Assembly (NCBI GenBank): GCA_007123785.1
Contig: SLGL01000480.1
Span: 1-33,312, forward strand
DNA from: Balneolaceae bacterium
Lineage (GTDB): Bacteria; Bacteroidota; Rhodothermia; Balneolales; Balneolaceae
DNA: 33,312 nucleotides
Direction of reading: 5' to 3'
Positions within the stretch are counted from its first letter, which is position 1. Each line of letters opens with the position of its first letter. Shown piece by piece: positions 30,478 to 33,312 of this stretch. A program made the translations under genes and the position numbers. The notes below the pieces were generated by a model, which made no database searches, was not told the DNA's origin, and worked only from the letters and a program-made list of their open reading frames with translations.

Positions 30478-32454
30478 ATGAAAAAAGATAAAACACAAAA
30501 ACTACGCAGCCTTTTTGTCGGTATAGGCTTGATTGCTGCAGCCGGACTTATCTTGGCGGGATGCCCATCCCAGCAGGGTATGATGGACACGCGGGATGCC
30601 GCCCAAAAAGTGTATGTAGCTCCGGGAGAGCACGATGAATACTACGGCTTCTTCTCGGGTGGATACAGCGGGCAGCTCAGTGTCTGGGGACTTCCTTCAG
30701 GCCGTTTTCTGAAAGTGATTCCTGTATTTTCACAGGATCCTGAAACTGGTTACGGATACTCCGAAGAGACCAAGCCACTTCTGCAAACAAGCTATGGATT
30801 TATCCCCTGGGATGATTCTCACCATCCGCATATATCACAAACCAATGGTGATGCGGACGGCCGTTGGATCTACATCAATGCAAACAATACGCCGCGAATT
30901 GCCCGTATTGACTTGCAGACATTTGAAACCAAAGAGATTCTGGAGCTTCCCAACACTGGCGGTAATCACGCTTCATCGTTTGTTACTTCCAATTCGGAGT
31001 ATGTAATCGGTGCAACTCGTTTCAGTATCCCTTATGAGATGGATCTGGACGTACCGATTGACAGTTACAGCGAGGAATTCCGCGGAGCCCTCTCTTTCAT
31101 TGAGCTGGACCCCGAGACCGGTATGATGAATATGGGCTTTCAAATCATCGTACCCCCGTATAACTACGACCTGGGCCGTGCCGGAAAAGGAGTTTCTGAG
31201 GACTGGGTCTTCTTCACCACATATAACACGGAAGAAGCTCACACCATGCTTGAGGTAAATGCGTCAAGAAATGACAAAGATTACATAGCTGCTGTTAACT
31301 GGAGACGCGCCGCCGAACTGGTTCGCAATGGTCACGGTGAAACCATGAGTGCCGAGTATTATCATAACTATTACGAAGGCAATCAGGGATTCGCAATCAA
31401 CGATGTAAAAGACCAGGTAACCGTACTTACACCGGAAGATGGCCAGGAATTCATCTACTTTCTGCCCACACCCAAATCTCCGCACGGTGTCGATATTGAT
31501 CCCACTGGAGAATACATCGCCGCAGGCGGTAAACTTGCCACTGTGATTCCGGTTCATTCGTTCAGTAGAATGATCGAAGCTATCGAAAACCGCGATTTTG
31601 AAGGAAATGTGGAAAATATCCCTATCCTGAGTTATGACGCAACCATCGCAGGTGAAGTTGAAAATCCGGGATTAGGCCCGCTTCACACCGAATTTGATGG
31701 CCGCGGCTATGCCTACACCTCGGTTTACATCTCATCAGAGATCGTAAAATGGTCTCTCGAAACCTTTGAAGTAGTTGACAGAATTGACGCCTACTACTCC
31801 ATCGGCCACCTGATGATTACCGGTGGCGACACCAAAAATCCCGATGCGCGATACCTCGTTGGCCTCACCAAGACGGCCAAAGACCGCTATTTGCCAACCG
31901 GACCAAAGCAGAACCACCCGGCTCAGCTTTATGATATTTCCGGCGACAGAATGGAACTGCTGCTTGATTTTCCAACCATTGGAGAACCGCATTACGCACA
32001 AGCAATCCGCGCTGATAAAATCACACAAAATGTGAAGCAGATTTACGAGATGGAAGAGAACGACCATCCGCATGCACTGCTGAGAATCGCCGACAACCGT
32101 GTTGAGCGGGATGGAGATGTGGTACGAATCTACATGGGTTCAACCCGAAGCCACTTCCGGCCTGATAACATCGAAGGAATTCGCGTTGGCGACACGGTAT
32201 ATATCCACCTGACGAACCTTGAGCAGGAGTGGGATGTGGTACACGGAATCGCCGTGAAAGGTGCTCAGAACTCTGAAATTCTGGTTGCACCCGGACAGAC
32301 CAAAACCCTGAAATGGGAGCCGACAAGAACCGGAATTTATCCGTTCTACTGCACGGCTTTCTGCTCGGCACTCCACCAGGAGATGCAGGGGTACATTCGG
32401 GTATCAGCGGCTGACTCGGACGTTTCCCTTGCCTGGAGAACTGGTACTAACTAA
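30478..32454 (+). CDS. nosZ: Nitrous oxide reductase, clade II (Sec/lipoprotein type)
   Basis: 658 residues. Periplasmic copper enzyme reducing N2O to N2. The N-terminus MKKDKTQKLRSLFVGIGLIA has no twin-arginine motif and ends in lipobox LAGC (Cys29), so export is by Sec and the protein is probably lipidated. The seven-bladed propeller carries the CuZ site: WDDSHHPHIS (His115, His116, His118), GGNHASSF, KSPHGVDIDPTGEYIAAGGK, GPLHTEFDGRGYAYT and SIGHLMITGGD. The C-terminal cupredoxin domain has the CuA ligands His589 (WDVVHGI), Cys625, Cys629, His633 and Met636 in FYCTAFCSALHQEMQGY. All ligands seen are intact. It is second in the nos operon, after the cytochrome; maturation genes (nosL, nosD, nosF, nosY) are expected beyond the window. 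Confidence 0.97.
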   Translation: MKKDKTQKLRSLFVGIGLIAAAGLILAGCPSQQGMMDTRDAAQKVYVAPGEHDEYYGFFSGGYSGQLSVWGLPSGRFLKVIPVFSQDPETGYGYSEETKPLLQTSYGFIPWDDSHHPHISQTNGDADGRWIYINANNTPRIARIDLQTFETKEILELPNTGGNHASSFVTSNSEYVIGATRFSIPYEMDLDVPIDSYSEEFRGALSFIELDPETGMMNMGFQIIVPPYNYDLGRAGKGVSEDWVFFTTYNTEEAHTMLEVNASRNDKDYIAAVNWRRAAELVRNGHGETMSAEYYHNYYEGNQGFAINDVKDQVTVLTPEDGQEFIYFLPTPKSPHGVDIDPTGEYIAAGGKLATVIPVHSFSRMIEAIENRDFEGNVENIPILSYDATIAGEVENPGLGPLHTEFDGRGYAYTSVYISSEIVKWSLETFEVVDRIDAYYSIGHLMITGGDTKNPDARYLVGLTKTAKDRYLPTGPKQNHPAQLYDISGDRMELLLDFPTIGEPHYAQAIRADKITQNVKQIYEMEENDHPHALLRIADNRVERDGDVVRIYMGSTRSHFRPDNIEGIRVGDTVYIHLTNLEQEWDVVHGIAVKGAQNSEILVAPGQTKTLKWEPTRTGIYPFYCTAFCSALHQEMQGYIRVSAADSDVSLAWRTGTN

Positions 32455-32469
32455 CGCTTTACCCCTCAG

Positions 32470-32537
32470 CCCGGCGTGAAAGCCGGGTGTAGTTGATCCC
32501 AAAGCAACCCGGGTCCGGTTTCAAAACCGGATCCGGG
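32470..32537 (+). terminator. Two GC-rich stem-loops after nosZ (attenuator or RNA-stabilising)
   Basis: Hairpin 1: CCCGGC (32470-32475), 6-base loop, GCCGGG (32482-32487). Hairpin 2: CCCGGGTCCGGTT (32508-32520), 4-base loop, AACCGGATCCGGG (32525-32537), a 13-bp stem with one G-T pair. No T-run follows directly, so they may protect the 3' end of the nosZ message or lower downstream expression rather than fully terminate. Confidence 0.55.
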
Positions 32538-32642
32538 AATTTAAAACCGACGGTCTTTTACTTAGTGAAATCTCCCTGCCTCTAAAGAGTAAGTGAAATA
32601 AATTTCATCAAATAAAAAACTTTCAAAAGAATCATAAATAAA

Positions 32643-33236
32643 ATGAAAACTCAATCAAGAATAGCAATGGGATTAGCGGCGATGCTGCTGGCAGGCCTGT
32701 TTTATTTTCCGTTTTGGACTATCGACATGTCTGCACCACAGTATCCTGAAGGAATTGGCATGTACATTCACATTGATGATGTAACCGGCCATAAAAGGCA
32801 CGATTTACAGAGTATTAATACGCTGAACCATTACATCGGAATGGCAGAAATTCACAGAGAGGATTTCTGGGAATTTGATGTGATGCCTTGGGTCATCGGA
32901 TTTTTAATTGTTTTTGGCTTAATCGCTGCTGCTATCGGAAGCATGAAACTGGTGATTACCTGGATTATACTAATGGTGATCCTGGGAGTTGCCGGACTGG
33001 TAGATTTTTACCTGTGGGGCCACGAATACGGAAATAATTTGAGCCCGGATGCCCCGATTAAAGTACCGGGCATGACCTATCAGCCCCCGCTAATCGGATG
33101 CAAGCAGTTGCTGAATATCAATGCCTGCTCATGGCCCTATACAGGTTCTATTTTTATCGGTCTGTCGATGCTGTTTGCCGGAGGAGTCGTCTGGTATGAA
33201 AAAAAGTTTATTAACAAATCAGATGAAGATAGCTGA
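32643..33236 (+). CDS. Membrane protein of the nos cluster, function unknown
   Basis: 197 residues. Four likely helices: about 8-26, 82-100, 103-122 and 165-185. The loop between helices 1 and 2 (about 27-80), expected in the periplasm, holds His43, His50, His53, His63, His71 and Met40/Met67, with the motif LNHYIGM (61-67). A second loop contains PPLIGCKQLLNINACSWP with Cys153 and Cys162. I recall similar proteins with an NHYIGM motif in nos clusters of Bacteroidota, but no activity is known. The His/Met/Cys pattern and the place after nosZ make copper handling or NosZ assembly plausible (inference). It lies 188 bp after nosZ, behind two hairpins. The next gene seems to begin at 33307. Confidence 0.75.
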   Translation: MKTQSRIAMGLAAMLLAGLFYFPFWTIDMSAPQYPEGIGMYIHIDDVTGHKRHDLQSINTLNHYIGMAEIHREDFWEFDVMPWVIGFLIVFGLIAAAIGSMKLVITWIILMVILGVAGLVDFYLWGHEYGNNLSPDAPIKVPGMTYQPPLIGCKQLLNINACSWPYTGSIFIGLSMLFAGGVVWYEKKFINKSDEDS

Positions 33237-33312
33237 AAAAATTTAACAGGAATCTCCTCTCGAAAATGGTGAGGAAAATAACAAAAAATAAACCTTTGGA
33301 ATCAACATGAAC

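Noticed and set aside
33307..33312. ATGAAC at the right edge as the start of the next nos gene
   Set aside because: Only two codons are visible; it is plausible from position but the product cannot be supported.

Overview
The window looks like a chromosomal stretch from the Bacteroidota/Balneolota side of the tree. This is an inference from a DUF4295 gene directly after rpmB-rpmG, a TTG-N20-TAnnTTTG promoter in front of rpmB, weak Shine-Dalgarno sequences at most starts, a ComA-type phosphosulfolactate synthase and a Sec/lipoprotein-type (clade II) nitrous oxide reductase. A Balneolaceae-like marine or saline bacterium fits best, but no 16S gene is present to confirm it. I saw no tRNA, rRNA, CRISPR array, intact insertion sequence or prophage.

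Layout. 1-3978 (minus): glgB and malQ, a glycogen pair, followed by the N-terminal piece of comA. 4094-6443 (plus): a LolC/E-type permease, a terminator hairpin and a DUF457 membrane hydrolase. 6691-9442 (minus): tryptophan 2,3-dioxygenase and a PolX polymerase with a PHP nuclease domain. 9884-10478 (plus): rpmB-rpmG-DUF4295, closed by a strong terminator. 10891-13655 (plus): yqeY-cvpA-tyrS with ATGA-type junctions, then a MarR regulator. 13679-15222 (minus): ackA and a DUF3820 protein. 15314-18390: an Uup-type ABC-F ATPase facing a bacterial aeRF1-like (baeRF) protein, with a hairpin terminator between them. 18596-22793 (plus): a divergent NRAMP-like transporter and a very large secreted HExxH metalloprotease/propeller/barrel protein. 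22810-26568: a ThuA-like secreted protein, a DUF3347 metal-binding lipoprotein, a two-domain polyphosphate:AMP phosphotransferase whose 3' end overlaps it, and a small secreted protein that looks like the two ends of a metallophosphoesterase joined together. 26888-29176 (plus): two alpha/beta hydrolases; the first has alanine in place of the nucleophile serine. 29464-33236 (plus): the front of a nitrous oxide reduction (nos) cluster, made of an Rrf2 Fe-S regulator, a lipoprotein cytochrome c, lipoprotein NosZ and a His-rich four-helix membrane protein. The cluster runs off the right edge.

How the genes fit together. Most blocks are ordinary housekeeping (glycogen, translation, acetate, polyphosphate/AMP). 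The coherent specialised system is the nos cluster. The Rrf2 gene is preceded by a perfect 8+8 bp inverted repeat lying over a sigma70-like promoter, and the cytochrome gene is preceded by a near-copy with the same AAGA-N8-TCTT geometry. This suggests that the regulator controls both itself and the nos operon. NosZ and its likely electron donor both carry lipoboxes, so both are predicted to be membrane-tethered. The most unusual single genes are the internally deleted phosphoesterase, the serine-less hydrolase and the NRAMP relative lacking its DPGN and MPH motifs.
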